Shown: positions 51,211 to 59,367 of the stretch, one piece after another
Numbering within the stretch: the first letter of the stretch is position 1
Layout of the letters: each line of letters starts with the position of its first letter
Assembly: GCF_036924745.1 (NCBI RefSeq)
Contig: NZ_JAZHSD010000001.1
Span: 868,001 to 932,000, forward strand
From: Bradyrhizobium sp. AZCC 1693
GTDB taxonomy: Bacteria; Pseudomonadota; Alphaproteobacteria; Rhizobiales; Xanthobacteraceae
Length of the DNA stretch: 64,000 nt
Direction: 5' to 3'
Program-made: the position numbers and the translations under genes
The notes under the pieces: generated by a model
Databases searched by the model: none
The model's input: the letters and a program-made list of their open reading frames with translations, nothing else
What the model was told of the DNA's origin: nothing

Positions 51211-51498
51211 ATGTTGAAGATCGCTCTTTCCGTGGCGGCAGCCGCAGCGCTGCTTACGACTGCCCCGCTCGTCACTCCGGTCAAGGCCCAAGGCGTCGAT
51301 GTTCAAGTCGGCCGGGACCGCGACTACGATAGGGATCGCGACTATCGCTACGACCGTCGCCGACACTACGACTCCGACACCACAGTTGGCGTCGGTCCAG
51401 GGGGTGTCACCATCGGCAAGCGCTGCCGCATGGAGACTACCACGATTGAACGGGACGACGGCCGCAGGATCACGCGCAGGGAGCGCCGCTGCGACTAA
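51211..51498 (+). CDS. Small secreted Asp/Arg/Tyr-rich protein
   Basis: The 95-residue protein has a signal peptide (MLKIALSVAAAAALLTTAPL, cleavage after VKA). The mature part has a charged, repetitive stretch (VGRDRDYDRDRDYRYDRRRH) and a C-terminal piece with two cysteines (GKRCRMETTTIERDD, then RRERRCD). AAGGAGG precedes the ATG. Similar short DRDYD-type periplasmic proteins occur widely in Bradyrhizobium (recollection), possibly in envelope stress; the function is unknown. Confidence 0.6.
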   Translation: MLKIALSVAAAAALLTTAPLVTPVKAQGVDVQVGRDRDYDRDRDYRYDRRRHYDSDTTVGVGPGGVTIGKRCRMETTTIERDDGRRITRRERRCD

Positions 51499-51634
51499 AC
51501 GAATTACGAATTACGGTGCACTAAACATTCCCGCCTGATTAAGTGCACTGTAAGGGCCAAGCGCCTTCGAGACGACTGCCCTTAGCGGCACAAAGGGAGG
51601 TGCGTAGCTGTGAAATATGGAAAGTTTGGAGAAC

Positions 51635-52495
51635 TCAGTACCTTGCAACGACGGGGTCACCAAACTTGTACGCTATTCCTATCATTCCAATGTGCGTATT
51701 GAGTTTCAAATTCGTGGCCACCGTTACAGTTGAAACACCGGGGGATACGAGCAACAGCGAATTGCTCCACGTTCCGAAGTCCGAGTAACGATACTCAGCA
51801 CGAAGCATCCAGTTTGCGAAGATTTTCGCGTCGATGCCGACTCCGGCCGTCCAGCCAGTTCGGGTGGAACTGTTCGTCGCCGTCGCAGCAGCGGGGACTG
51901 GAGTTGGTCCGCAAAGGGGATCGTTAAGGCTGGTTTGGCAGGTTATGGAGTTGGAGAAGTTCTGGAATGCAATACCGCCAGTCCCATAGAGCAGAACATT
52001 GGGAGTTACCAGATATCCGAGCCGACCCCGCACATCCGCATCCCATTTAGCTTTTACACTCGATACATCGGCTCCGGGTCCCGGGACACCCAAAATGCAA
52101 GTGACCGTGCAGCCGGGCGCCCCCACAGTCGTGACGGTGCTGTCAAAATAGGCCGCATCGAGGACAATGCCTGCAACCCACTGAGGCGCGAACTGATAGT
52201 CGTATCCGGCAAAGACCCCAAAGCGACCGCTTGAGGGGCTAAAGCGCCTGGGCGAACTACCATCTACTGTTGGGGGAGGAATTACAAAGCCCGGTGCGAC
52301 AACGGCAATCGACGTAGTCGTCCAATTGGCGTTGGCCTGCTCGCCGCCGAGCGAGGCTCCAACATAAAAGCCTGTCCAAGTCGAAGCGGCTGCTTCGGGT
52401 GCTTGGTACCGAGGGGCTTTCACAACCATGTCGGCAGCGGATGCGCCCATTGCGCTGGCCGCGAGAACGGATACCGCCAAAGCAAGTTTTTCCAT
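51635..52495 (-). CDS. Outer membrane beta-barrel protein (Omp25/RopB-like)
   Basis: The 286-residue protein has a signal peptide (MEKLALAVSVLAASAMGASA) and then the typical opening ADMVVKAPRY and WTGFYVGASLGGEQAN. Alternating strands follow, including FGVFAGYDYQFAPQWVAGIV, WDADVRGRLGYLVTPNVLLY and WMLRAEYRYSDFGTW. It ends HIGMIGIAYKFG, close to the aromatic end expected for assembly. Two cysteine pairs are present in extracellular loops. It is one of many such porin-like outer membrane proteins in rhizobia; the role is structural or unknown. Confidence 0.85.
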   Translation of the reverse strand: MEKLALAVSVLAASAMGASAADMVVKAPRYQAPEAAASTWTGFYVGASLGGEQANANWTTTSIAVVAPGFVIPPPTVDGSSPRRFSPSSGRFGVFAGYDYQFAPQWVAGIVLDAAYFDSTVTTVGAPGCTVTCILGVPGPGADVSSVKAKWDADVRGRLGYLVTPNVLLYGTGGIAFQNFSNSITCQTSLNDPLCGPTPVPAAATATNSSTRTGWTAGVGIDAKIFANWMLRAEYRYSDFGTWSNSLLLVSPGVSTVTVATNLKLNTHIGMIGIAYKFGDPVVARY

Positions 52496-52605
52496 AAAAA
52501 AGCCCCAGGCACTCGCTGAATGGCACAACCCAAAGCCTAAACAGGTTCATCCCGCTCGGATGTAACGTTCAAGCCACAGTCGAGACATTTCGGTCGCCGG
52601 TTCCG

Positions 52606-52850
52606 CTCTTGCCAACGCGTCCGCCGACATGGCCGAACGCCAATCGCCTGACGATCGGCATCATGGCGTTGCTAGCCGAGTAAGAGCGCCGCCTCATCAG
52701 CGAGCGCATCAAGGCCACGCTTGCAGCCGCCAGGGCGCGCGGCAAGAAGCTCGGGGGCAAGCGCAGCAATGCACTCTCGGCAAGCGGCACGGCGCAAGGC
52801 GTTGCGGCGCTGAAGCAGCGCACCAACGAGCGCGCAGCGTCATTCGATCA
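52606..52850 (+). pseudogene. Serine recombinase (resolvase-type) remnant
   Basis: One frame gives ANRLTIGIMALLAE, an in-frame TAA (52681-52683), then ERRLISERIKATLAAARARG, KKLGGKR, the end of the catalytic domain of serine recombinases (usual pattern E-x-E-R-x-x-I-S-x-R). A one-base shift lies before it, near 52640. Both the catalytic N terminus and the DNA-binding end are missing. Confidence 0.75.
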
Positions 52851-53919
52851 TATCAACCGGTCGCTTTGCGAAAACGTCCCTTGCCTTGCAAAAAACCTGC
52901 CTCGCGCCGTGATACCACCACCCCATTCTTTCGAAAACAAATCTGGATTCATTTCTCGAAAGGTGAAGTATCTTCTCGTTGACAAAAACTTTGTGCGGAC
53001 TTCTGGGGGCGCCATTTCTTTCAACAGGAATCACTTCGGCATCATAAATTAGGCCATGCAATTCTGCGAAAATCATAGCTTCGATGATCAGCATATCTAT
53101 GCAATATTTTTTATATTTTTCGTCACCACTGAATTTCGTGCTCTGTGGGTGATATTTTCTGCTTGCCAACCATGCATAGGTCGCTCCTGAATCAAACAGG
53201 AAGGCGGCGGCGGCTTCCACGCCGTTCTTATCTTTTACTGCAAGCGCGAAAGCTTTCTGACGACGAACACTGTTCTCGATGAGTGTCTCTGCAACGCTTA
53301 GCGGGGCGTAGCTCTGCTCGCCATTACCAATCAGATTGCTCTCGTAAAACTTACAAAAGTCAGACGCTGAGATATTCTCTATTTTTGCTAGTCCTGCTGT
53401 TTTTTTATACCTAGCTCTTCCGTCTTTTGAAATGGTTTTCAGTACGTTGTCTCTGGCTTGCGCATATCCGTCAACACGCTCATAATTTTGCTTGCTGGGT
53501 GGACGGATGTATTTGGGCATTTCGATGCATTCAAACCCAGCTTCGATAAACGCGTCGCGAATGGATGCCTGATTATCCAGGATGAATTGGCAATAACCAA
53601 TCGATCCAGGAAGCTGCTTTATGATATCGGTGATCGCACCTCGTTTCTCTTCATCACTTATGTGTTTGTCGAGAAAGACGAATGAGCTAAGGCGTCTCCA
53701 GTTATCTGAACTTGTTATCCTTGGAAAAATGCCCATTACGTTTGTTTGGCGGTATGGAAAAGCGCATATTAGCTTGCCGGCTTTATTAAATGCCTTGGCT
53801 ACACGGAGCTCCTTCCTGTACGCGATATCTACGAACCAAGGCTGAGAAAAGATCGATATCTCGTCCAGGTGCGCGCCCGCGATCCAATCCCACTTGCTCC
53901 GACTCTTCGGCACGAGCAT
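52840..53919 (-). CDS. FemAB/GNAT-like acyltransferase, horizontally acquired
   Basis: The protein of about 359 residues has a FemAB/BioF2-like double-GNAT pattern. PWFVDIAYRKELRVAKAF opens it, VLKTISKDGRARYKKTAG lies in the middle, AFALAVKDKNGVEAAAAFLF and DSGATYAWLASRKYH in the second half. Such enzymes acylate peptidoglycan peptides, polysaccharides or lipids. The gene is clearly richer in A+T than its surroundings, a sign of transfer. The ATG at 53919 is a choice; the frame is open to 54003. It adjoins the recombinase remnant. Confidence 0.65.
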   Translation of the reverse strand: MLVPKSRSKWDWIAGAHLDEISIFSQPWFVDIAYRKELRVAKAFNKAGKLICAFPYRQTNVMGIFPRITSSDNWRRLSSFVFLDKHISDEEKRGAITDIIKQLPGSIGYCQFILDNQASIRDAFIEAGFECIEMPKYIRPPSKQNYERVDGYAQARDNVLKTISKDGRARYKKTAGLAKIENISASDFCKFYESNLIGNGEQSYAPLSVAETLIENSVRRQKAFALAVKDKNGVEAAAAFLFDSGATYAWLASRKYHPQSTKFSGDEKYKKYCIDMLIIEAMIFAELHGLIYDAEVIPVERNGAPRSPHKVFVNEKILHLSRNESRFVFERMGWWYHGARQVFCKARDVFAKRPVDMIE

Positions 53920-54323
53920 CGTCGTCAAAAGCCTGCCCCATCGATTTTCGAAGGGCGCGATGCTCAATATCATCCAGCGTTTTATCGTCCAGTCTATTGG
54001 CACGCTCGAACTCGACCGCCATTTCGCGGATCACGCCAAGCGGCCCCTCACGTTCTTGATTTTCAAGATCGTCAGGATGCGCCCGGTCGAGGCCGCGGTG
54101 GCTTACCCAGAATATTCGGGAGCAACGCAAGAGTGAGTGCGCAGAAGGATTACCTAAATCGGAAAGCCGCTCTGGATATTCGTCGACCCCGCGTTAGTCT
54201 CTGCCCGATGCTGCTGCTGCCGAAGCCGCGCCGGATTGGCGAGGCTCACGCGTAATTGCGGTGACACTGTCACCGTAATTTCGTAATTTGGGGTATCCAA
54301 GCGCGGCGGCGCGCTGACACGTC
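53920..54323. other. Unassigned stretch
   Basis: Short frames exist on both strands but none has a recognised motif. A 25-bp dyad lies at 54255-54279 (ATTGCGGTGAC and GTCACCGTAAT, one mismatch, 3-base centre). The stretch is probably eroded DNA between the acyltransferase gene and the toxin remnant. Confidence 0.4.
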
Positions 54324-54610
54324 TCAAAACGCCTCAGGCCACCGGCGTGCACTGTGGAAGACCCGCAGGACTTGGATTGTGTTGCCGACCAGACGGTACG
54401 GCACGATGTATGGCGTCCTCGGGATCACGAACTCGCGCGTCCCCGGAACTCGACCCGGCCGCCCCATTTCGGGGCTATTGGGAAGTAACGTCTCGACATT
54501 GTGTACGATATGCAGCGCAACACGTTGCGCTGCTGCGGGATCGTTCTGCGCGATGTAGCCCGCAATGCCGCGAGGTCGGCAATCGCTTCTGGCGACCAGA
54601 TTGGGTTCAT
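54324..54610 (-). pseudogene. ParE/RelE-type toxin, frameshifted
   Basis: The first frame gives MNPIWSPEAIADLAALR. After a one-base loss near 54560 the reading continues GYIAQNDPAAAQRVALHIVH and further to PYRLVGNTIQVLRVFHSARR WPEAF, a complete RelE/ParE fold end. In an intact pair, the ribbon-helix-helix antitoxin lies immediately upstream. Here an IS3-family element separates them, so coupling is lost in two ways. ParE toxins poison gyrase; RelE relatives cut mRNA. Confidence 0.8.
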
Positions 54611-54703
54611 GACCTCAGAGCCGGCTCCGGAAATCTGCACAGTGCGATAAGTGGAGTTTCTGCCTGACGGCGGGCAAGATTGTCCCGCGAATCAGGAGAG
54701 ACG

Positions 54704-55015
54704 ATGACGAGACGAGCGCGCCGGAACCACACACCGGCTTTCAAGGCGAAAGTGGCGCTGGCCGCGGTGAAGGGCGATCGAACACTGGCTCAATTGGCGG
54801 AGCAGTTCGACGTGCATCCCAATCAGATCACGTCGTGGAAAGCCCAGCTTGAGGGCGGGGCCGCCGATGTGTTCGGTCCAGGGGGCGGCAACGCCATGGC
54901 GCTACCGGCCGTCGATGTGAAGTCGCTGCATGCCAAGATCGGGGAGCTGACGCTGGAGAACGATTTTTTAGAAGGAGCGCTCACCAAGGCGGGATTGCTG
55001 AGCGCAAAACGATGA
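54704..55015 (+). CDS. IS3-family transposase OrfA
   Basis: The 103-residue DNA-binding protein has a helix-turn-helix (FKAKVALAAVKGDRTLAQLA, EQFDVHPNQITSWKAQ) and a C-terminal leucine-zipper-like helix (IGELTLENDFLEGALTKAGL). OrfA alone binds the IS ends; fusion with OrfB by -1 frameshifting makes the active transposase in IS3 elements. It overlaps orfB by four bases (ATGA). Confidence 0.9.
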   Translation: MTRRARRNHTPAFKAKVALAAVKGDRTLAQLAEQFDVHPNQITSWKAQLEGGAADVFGPGGGNAMALPAVDVKSLHAKIGELTLENDFLEGALTKAGLLSAKR

Positions 55016-55839
55016 TCGACCGTGAGCACGATCTTTCGATCACCAGGCAGGCGGAAGTTTTGAAGATCAGCCGTGGCAGTGTCTATTACCTGCCGCGTCC
55101 GGTGTCGCCCGACGACCTCGCGATCATGCTGCGGCTCGACCGGCTGCATCTGGAGTTTCCTTTCGCCGGTTCGCGGATGTTGAGAGGCCTGCTGGCTGCC
55201 GAGGGGTGCAAGATCGGCCGCCGGCATGTCAAGACGCTCATGCGGAAGATGGGGATAGAGGCGCTCTATCGCCGTCCGCGCACCACCAAGCCCGAACCTG
55301 GTCACAAGATCTATCCGTATCTGCTGCGGGGCATGGAGATCACGCGCCCGAACCAGGTCTGGGCAATGGACATAACGTATATCCCGATGGCGCGTGGCTT
55401 CGTGTATCTCACCGTCGTGCTGGACTGGGCGACCCGCCGGGTTCTGTCGTGGCGGCTGTCGATCACGATGGAGGCGGCATTCTGCGTCGAGACGCTGCAT
55501 GACGCCATGGCTCGCCACGGCAAGCCGGAGATCTTCAACACGGATCAGGGCTCGCAGTTCACCGGCTCGGCCTTCACCGGCGCGCTCGCCAGCAACGGTA
55601 TCGCCATCAGCATGGACGGCAAAGGAGCATGGCGGGACAACGTGTTCGTCGAGCGGCTGTGGCGCAGCGTCAAATACGAGGAGGTTTACTTGCGGGCCTA
55701 CGATAGCGTGTCCGACGCCCGCGCCTCGATCGGCCGATACCTCGACTTCTACAATGGCCGGCGTCCACATTCGAGCCTTGACGGCAGTACACCGGATCAA
55801 GCCTACTTCAACTCGCTGCCGCTCCGCACGGCAGCCTAA
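55012..55839 (+). CDS. IS3-family transposase OrfB (DDE integrase core)
   Basis: The 275-residue catalytic subunit has a HTH_21-like start and then the rve core: [20 protein letters not shown] (first Asp), [10 protein letters not shown] (second Asp) and [19 protein letters not shown] (Glu), ending [20 protein letters not shown]. All three acidic residues are present, so the element looks active. Confidence 0.92.
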   Translation: MIDREHDLSITRQAEVLKISRGSVYYLPRPVSPDDLAIMLRLDRLHLEFPFAGSRMLRGLLAAEGCKIGRRHVKTLMRKMGIEALYRRPRTTKPEPGHKIYPYLLRGMEITRPNQVWAMDITYIPMARGFVYLTVVLDWATRRVLSWRLSITMEAAFCVETLHDAMARHGKPEIFNTDQGSQFTGSAFTGALASNGIAISMDGKGAWRDNVFVERLWRSVKYEEVYLRAYDSVSDARASIGRYLDFYNGRRPHSSLDGSTPDQAYFNSLPLRTAA

Positions 55840-55878
55840 CCCCGGCAGAGGCTCCACTTATCGACGCGGAGATTCTGT

Positions 55879-56160
55879 TCAGACAATCGGGACCAGCTCA
55901 CTCTTGGGTGCCGGTTTCTCGTTCGCGCTTCCCCAGGAAGCGACCCAATCCTTAACCTGGTCATGCGGAATCCCTTCGCCGCGATCGAGCGAGGCGATGG
56001 CGCGCTTGATACTGGCGACCTGCCATTCATTGAATTCGAGATATTCGTTGATGGCCTCGGCAGCGAGAAAGGAGCTACTGCGACCAGTACTCTTGGCCAA
56101 TCGCTCCAGCCGTTTCTTCACGCCCGTATCGACGCGCACCGTAAAGGTTGTCGACTTCAT
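55879..56160 (-). CDS. Ribbon-helix-helix (ParD/CopG-like) antitoxin
   Basis: The 93-residue protein begins MKSTTFTVRVDTGVKKRLER, a ribbon-helix-helix DNA-binding start, then LAKSTGRSSSFLAAEAINEY as the second helix. The C-terminal part (SLDRGEGIPHDQVKDWVASW) would bind the toxin. AGAGG precedes the ATG and TTGTGC with CATATT 17 bases apart fit a promoter. Its toxin partner lies beyond IS element 1 and is frameshifted. A second copy of its first codons and promoter is at 58557-58682. Confidence 0.83.
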   Translation of the reverse strand: MKSTTFTVRVDTGVKKRLERLAKSTGRSSSFLAAEAINEYLEFNEWQVASIKRAIASLDRGEGIPHDQVKDWVASWGSANEKPAPKSELVPIV

Positions 56161-56250
56161 GAGGGACCTCTGTGAGTGATTGTGTGCAATATGATACTAG
56201 CATCGGAGATGCACAATCCCATGGGCCTCCTGCGGCAAACTGGCTGCTGG
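56131..56250. repeat. Duplicated antitoxin 5' region, copy A
   Basis: These 120 bases cover the first codons of the antitoxin gene, its ribosome site and promoter. They recur at 58557-58682 with a 7-base indel and few substitutions. Confidence 0.85.
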
Positions 56251-56374
56251 AATTGCGAACGGCCGCGTATTTCGACTACGGTGACGTCAATTGGATGTCA
56301 CCGCAATTCGGCAAGAACCACTGGTAGTTTTATGCGCGGCCGATAAGCTTCAGCCATTGCACAAGGGGGACACG

Positions 56375-56590
56375 ATGAAATCAATTCTATTCGCCACTCT
56401 TATGCTCGCCAGCACCCAAGCCTTTGCGGAAACATGCTCCGATTCTTACGGGCGCTGCTTGAAACCTCGCGGCAGTGGCGTCTGTGACGCTCCGTGCCAG
56501 AGCTACTGCAAGGGTCAGAGAGCGCAATGTATGACCACTGGCACCTTCACAACTCGCAACACCAGCCGGACGGGGCTCGACCGGAAATAA
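56375..56590 (+). CDS. Small secreted cysteine-rich protein
   Basis: The 71-residue protein has a signal peptide (MKSILFATLMLASTQAFA). Its mature part has six cysteines (ETCSDSYGRCLKPR, VCDAPCQSYCKGQRAQC), enough for three disulfides in about 35 residues. This is a compact fold like small antimicrobial-peptide-like or inhibitor proteins. GGGGGA lies six bases before the ATG at 56375. The function is unknown. Confidence 0.6.
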   Translation: MKSILFATLMLASTQAFAETCSDSYGRCLKPRGSGVCDAPCQSYCKGQRAQCMTTGTFTTRNTSRTGLDRK

Positions 56591-56655
56591 ATTAGTACGG
56601 CCGAACCATTTTCTGTGTGACCAAGGGGATTACAGGCTCATTTCGAGGATGACCT

Positions 56656-57057
56656 GTGGCAGCAAGAGGAAAGAACCGTCGGTTTCCGACGGCGTTCAAA
56701 TTGAAGGCGATCAAGCGTGCCGAAGGCGGTGAAGGCGTACTGCCTGTGGCCCGCAAGCTTGGTATATCGCGCAAGCTCCTGCATGACTGGATCAAGGCGT
56801 GGAAGGCCCACGGGCCCGAGGGGTTGAACCGCAAGCCCGGGCCGAAGCCTGGCCCCCGCAGGCTCAAGCCGCTACAGGCGGATGACATGAAGCGCTCTGC
56901 GCTCGCCCAGGCGAACTTGCGCATAGCCGAGCTCGAACGGCTGGTGGGCCGCCAGCAGATGGACATCGATTTTTTTCGAAAAGCCTTGCGCGCCTTGGAG
57001 CGGCCGGCAGCGCAAGGCAAACCCGCATCCGCATCATCGAAGTCATTGAAGCGATGA
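56656..57057 (+). CDS. IS3-family transposase OrfA (element 2)
   Basis: The 133-residue protein starts at a GTG and has a helix-turn-helix (FKLKAIKRAEGGEGVLPVAR, KLGISRKLLHDWIKAW), a basic proline-rich linker (RKPGPKPGPRR) and a helix (IAELERLVGRQQMDIDFFRK). It differs from element 1 OrfA. The stop overlaps the OrfB start (ATGA). Confidence 0.85.
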   Translation: MAARGKNRRFPTAFKLKAIKRAEGGEGVLPVARKLGISRKLLHDWIKAWKAHGPEGLNRKPGPKPGPRRLKPLQADDMKRSALAQANLRIAELERLVGRQQMDIDFFRKALRALERPAAQGKPASASSKSLKR

Positions 57058-57911
57058 CCACAGAAGCGTCTGGCTCACAAGCCGATGTGCAGCGTCTTTG
57101 CAGGCTCGCAGGCCTGCCGCGCGCGACCTACTACCGGCACCTTGCGCGACGCGGCGACGAGGCGGATGAGTGCGAGCTGCGCGATGCGATCCAGCGCATT
57201 TGCCTCAAGCACCGCTTCTATGGCTATCGGCGGGTGACAGCGGCACTCAGGCGGCAGGGCATGGTGGTAAATGCCAAGAAAGTTCAGCGGCTTATGCGCG
57301 AGGACAATCTCCTGGCCCAGCGCAAGGCGCCGTTCCTGAAGCCACCTGCCGATCGACCTTCGGCCTTTCTCATCGTGCCCAATCTGGTGCGTGGCCTCGT
57401 GCCGTCAGCGCCGGACCAGATCTGGGTCGCCGACATCACCTATGTGCATCTCGCCAGAGCCTTCGTCTATCTTGCCGTCATTCTCGACGCCTTCTCGCGC
57501 AAGGCCGTCGGCTGGGCTTTGGAGAACACGCTTGATGCCTCGCTCGCCATTGCCGCGCTGGACACAGCCCTCGAAGCCCGAAAGCCGCAACCCGGCAGCC
57601 TGATCCATCACTCCGATCGCGGCGTACAATACGCCTCCATCGCCTACCGCCAGAAGCTCGCCGAACACGACATCACCATCAGCATGAGCAGGCCCGGCAA
57701 TCCCTTCGACAACGCCAAGGCCGAAAGCTTCATGAAGACGCTCAAGACCGAAGAGGTCAACGGCAAGGCTTTCGTCGACATCCGCGATGCCCGCCGCCGC
57801 ATCAACGGCTTCATCGCAGAGGTCTACAACAAGGACCGGCTGCACTCGGCGCTCGGATACCAATCGCCGCTTGAGTTCGAAACCGCGTTCGCGCAAAACA
57901 AAGCACGATAA
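57054..57911 (+). CDS. IS3-family transposase OrfB (element 2)
   Basis: The 285-residue DDE transposase has an early HTH_21 segment (HRFYGYRRVTAALRRQGMVV), then IWVADITYVHLARAFVYLAV (first Asp), LIHHSDRGVQYAS (second Asp) and FDNAKAESFMKTLKTEEVNG (Glu), and ends with YNKDRLHSALGYQSPLEFE. All catalytic residues are present. Sequence differs strongly from element 1. Confidence 0.92.
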   Translation: MTTEASGSQADVQRLCRLAGLPRATYYRHLARRGDEADECELRDAIQRICLKHRFYGYRRVTAALRRQGMVVNAKKVQRLMREDNLLAQRKAPFLKPPADRPSAFLIVPNLVRGLVPSAPDQIWVADITYVHLARAFVYLAVILDAFSRKAVGWALENTLDASLAIAALDTALEARKPQPGSLIHHSDRGVQYASIAYRQKLAEHDITISMSRPGNPFDNAKAESFMKTLKTEEVNGKAFVDIRDARRRINGFIAEVYNKDRLHSALGYQSPLEFETAFAQNKAR

Positions 57912-57978
57912 CGCATCATGGCAACCGCACTGTCACAGAAATTATCGTGTCTCACTTATGGGGTGCAGTCCAGCACTG

Positions 57979-58455
57979 TCACCGTAACTCCAGCTGTTGC
58001 GCCGGGTCGGCGCCGTACAGGTTCGGCCCCTTGGTGCCTGGCAGAATGCCGAGCTCGACGATGCCCCATAGCGCGGGCGGAAGGCTCGCAAGAACCGGGA
58101 TCAAGCCGGTCGAGAAATCTCCGCTCCGGCCGGTTCTGGGGTCGTCAAAGAGGGCGATGCTGAAGCCGCCAACGAACAGGGCGAAGGGCAGCAGCCAGAA
58201 AACCAGCAGCCACCAGCCGTTCTTGTTGCGGTCGTGCAATCGCTTGCTGCCCACGGCCAGTATCGGCCACAGGCTTAAGAGCCATATGAATTGCGAGGTC
58301 AAGGCGAGCATCAGGACGGCCGCCTTTTCGCTTTCGAGGAGAAAGGGGGCGAAGGTCAAGACCAGCACCGCGACGATCAGGGCGAGGATCGCCAGCCAAT
58401 ACGTGCGGCGGCCGATCCGGCCGTCGAAGCTAAAGAGGATCTTCTGCAGTTTCAT
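57979..58455 (-). CDS. DUF805-family inner membrane protein
   Basis: The 158-residue protein has the DUF805 layout. FSFDGRIGRRTYWLAILALI opens it, several membrane segments follow, with KRLHDRNKNGWWLL in the middle, the family signature, and GPNLYGADP at the end. The start at 58455 follows GAGGAT. DUF805 proteins have no known biochemical role. It lies between IS element 2 and the duplicated antitoxin fragment. Confidence 0.85.
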   Translation of the reverse strand: MKLQKILFSFDGRIGRRTYWLAILALIVAVLVLTFAPFLLESEKAAVLMLALTSQFIWLLSLWPILAVGSKRLHDRNKNGWWLLVFWLLPFALFVGGFSIALFDDPRTGRSGDFSTGLIPVLASLPPALWGIVELGILPGTKGPNLYGADPAQQLELR

Positions 58456-58556
58456 CGCATCCTCGCCAGGGGCGCCATCTCGGGCGCTTTGATTGGTCGG
58501 CACGGCGGCAGATTTGGTTCGAAACGGAGTTCCTTCAGGCAGCGGACAGCGGATAC

Positions 58557-58682
58557 GACGCGCACCGTAAAGGTTGTCGACTTCATGAGGGACCTCTGTG
58601 AGTGATTGTGTGCAATATGATACTAGCGTCGGAGAGGCACAATCGAGACCTCATGGGCCTCCTGTGGCAAACTGGCTGTTGG
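58557..58682. repeat. Duplicated antitoxin 5' region, copy B
   Basis: It repeats 56131-56250: the start codon, first ten codons or so, ribosome site and promoter of the antitoxin. The coding part breaks off into unrelated DNA after TTTVRV-encoding bases. With copy A it brackets IS element 2 and the DUF805 gene. Confidence 0.85.
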
Positions 58683-58836
58683 TGGTTAAGCGATAGTCCT
58701 CTTTGTGCACGATGGGCCGGACACGAAAACTTCTGGTAATTCGTCATCACGGCAATTGGCTCGCCGGATTGTAGCCCGCTTCATTTTTTGCGTACCCCCG
58801 GCAGCCTCCGGGCAAATGGCGAGGAGAAGATCCCAT

Positions 58837-59367
58837 ATGGCGAAGCTCGTCTTCGGATTGAACCAGTCGCTGGACGGCTATGTCGACCACACGGCATTTG
58901 TACCCGACTCTGTGCTTTTTCGTCATTTCATCGAAGACGTGCGCGGTCTGGCCGGCAGTGTGTACGGTCGCCGCATGTATGAGGTGATGCGGTATTGGGA
59001 CGAGGATCATTCCGAATGGGACGAGGCGGAACGTGACTATGCGGCGGCGTGGCGGAGCCAACCGAAATGGGTGGTGTCGCGCTCGTTGAAGTCGGTCGGC
59101 CCGAACGCTACCCTGGTCGAGGATGAGGTCGAGGCGGCGATACGCGGGTTGAAAGCTCGACTCGATGGGGTGATTGAAGTTTCCGGACCAGAGTTGGCGG
59201 CAAGTCTGAGCAACCTGGGCCTTGTCGATGAGTATCAATTATACCTGCATCCCGTTGTGCTCGGTGGCGGCAAACCGTTGTTCACCGGCCCGCTGCCCCC
59301 GCTGCGCCTGGTGGCGAGCGATCGTATCGGCGAGGACGTGATCAGGTTGACCTACGTTCCGGCATAG
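58837..59367 (+). CDS. Dihydrofolate reductase-family (RibD C-terminal-like) protein
   Basis: The 176-residue protein starts MAKLVFGLNQSLDGYVDHTA, the typical opening of YyaP/YwjB-like reductases, and has GRRMYEVMRYWDED, WVVSRSLKSVGPNATLVEDE, then ELAASLSNLGLVDEYQLYLH and HPVVLGGGKPLF. It should bind NADPH, but the substrate is unknown; members are often in resistance or detoxification settings. GAGGAGAAG precedes the ATG at 58837. It is the last intact gene of the accessory block. Confidence 0.85.
   Translation: MAKLVFGLNQSLDGYVDHTAFVPDSVLFRHFIEDVRGLAGSVYGRRMYEVMRYWDEDHSEWDEAERDYAAAWRSQPKWVVSRSLKSVGPNATLVEDEVEAAIRGLKARLDGVIEVSGPELAASLSNLGLVDEYQLYLHPVVLGGGKPLFTGPLPPLRLVASDRIGEDVIRLTYVPA

Larger units (their letters stand above)
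54645..55863 (+). mobile_element. IS3-family insertion sequence 1
   Basis: The element of about 1.2 kb has inverted ends GATAAGTGGAGTTTCTGCC (54646-54664) and its inverse with two differences (55844-55862), one more matching base on each side, and two overlapping transposase frames. No clear target duplication is seen. It lies between the antitoxin and toxin genes of a split module. Confidence 0.88.
56605..57950 (+). mobile_element. IS3-family insertion sequence 2
   Basis: Two overlapping transposase frames occupy 56656-57911. Possible ends are ATTTTCTGTGTGAC (56608-56621) and the rough inverse GTCACAGAAAT (57933-57943); these ends are not firm, so the borders are approximate. Confidence 0.7.

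Noticed and set aside
53786..54136. Overlapping frames of 80-128 codons on both strands
   Set aside because: No motif, no good ribosome site, and mutually exclusive readings; left as unassigned DNA.
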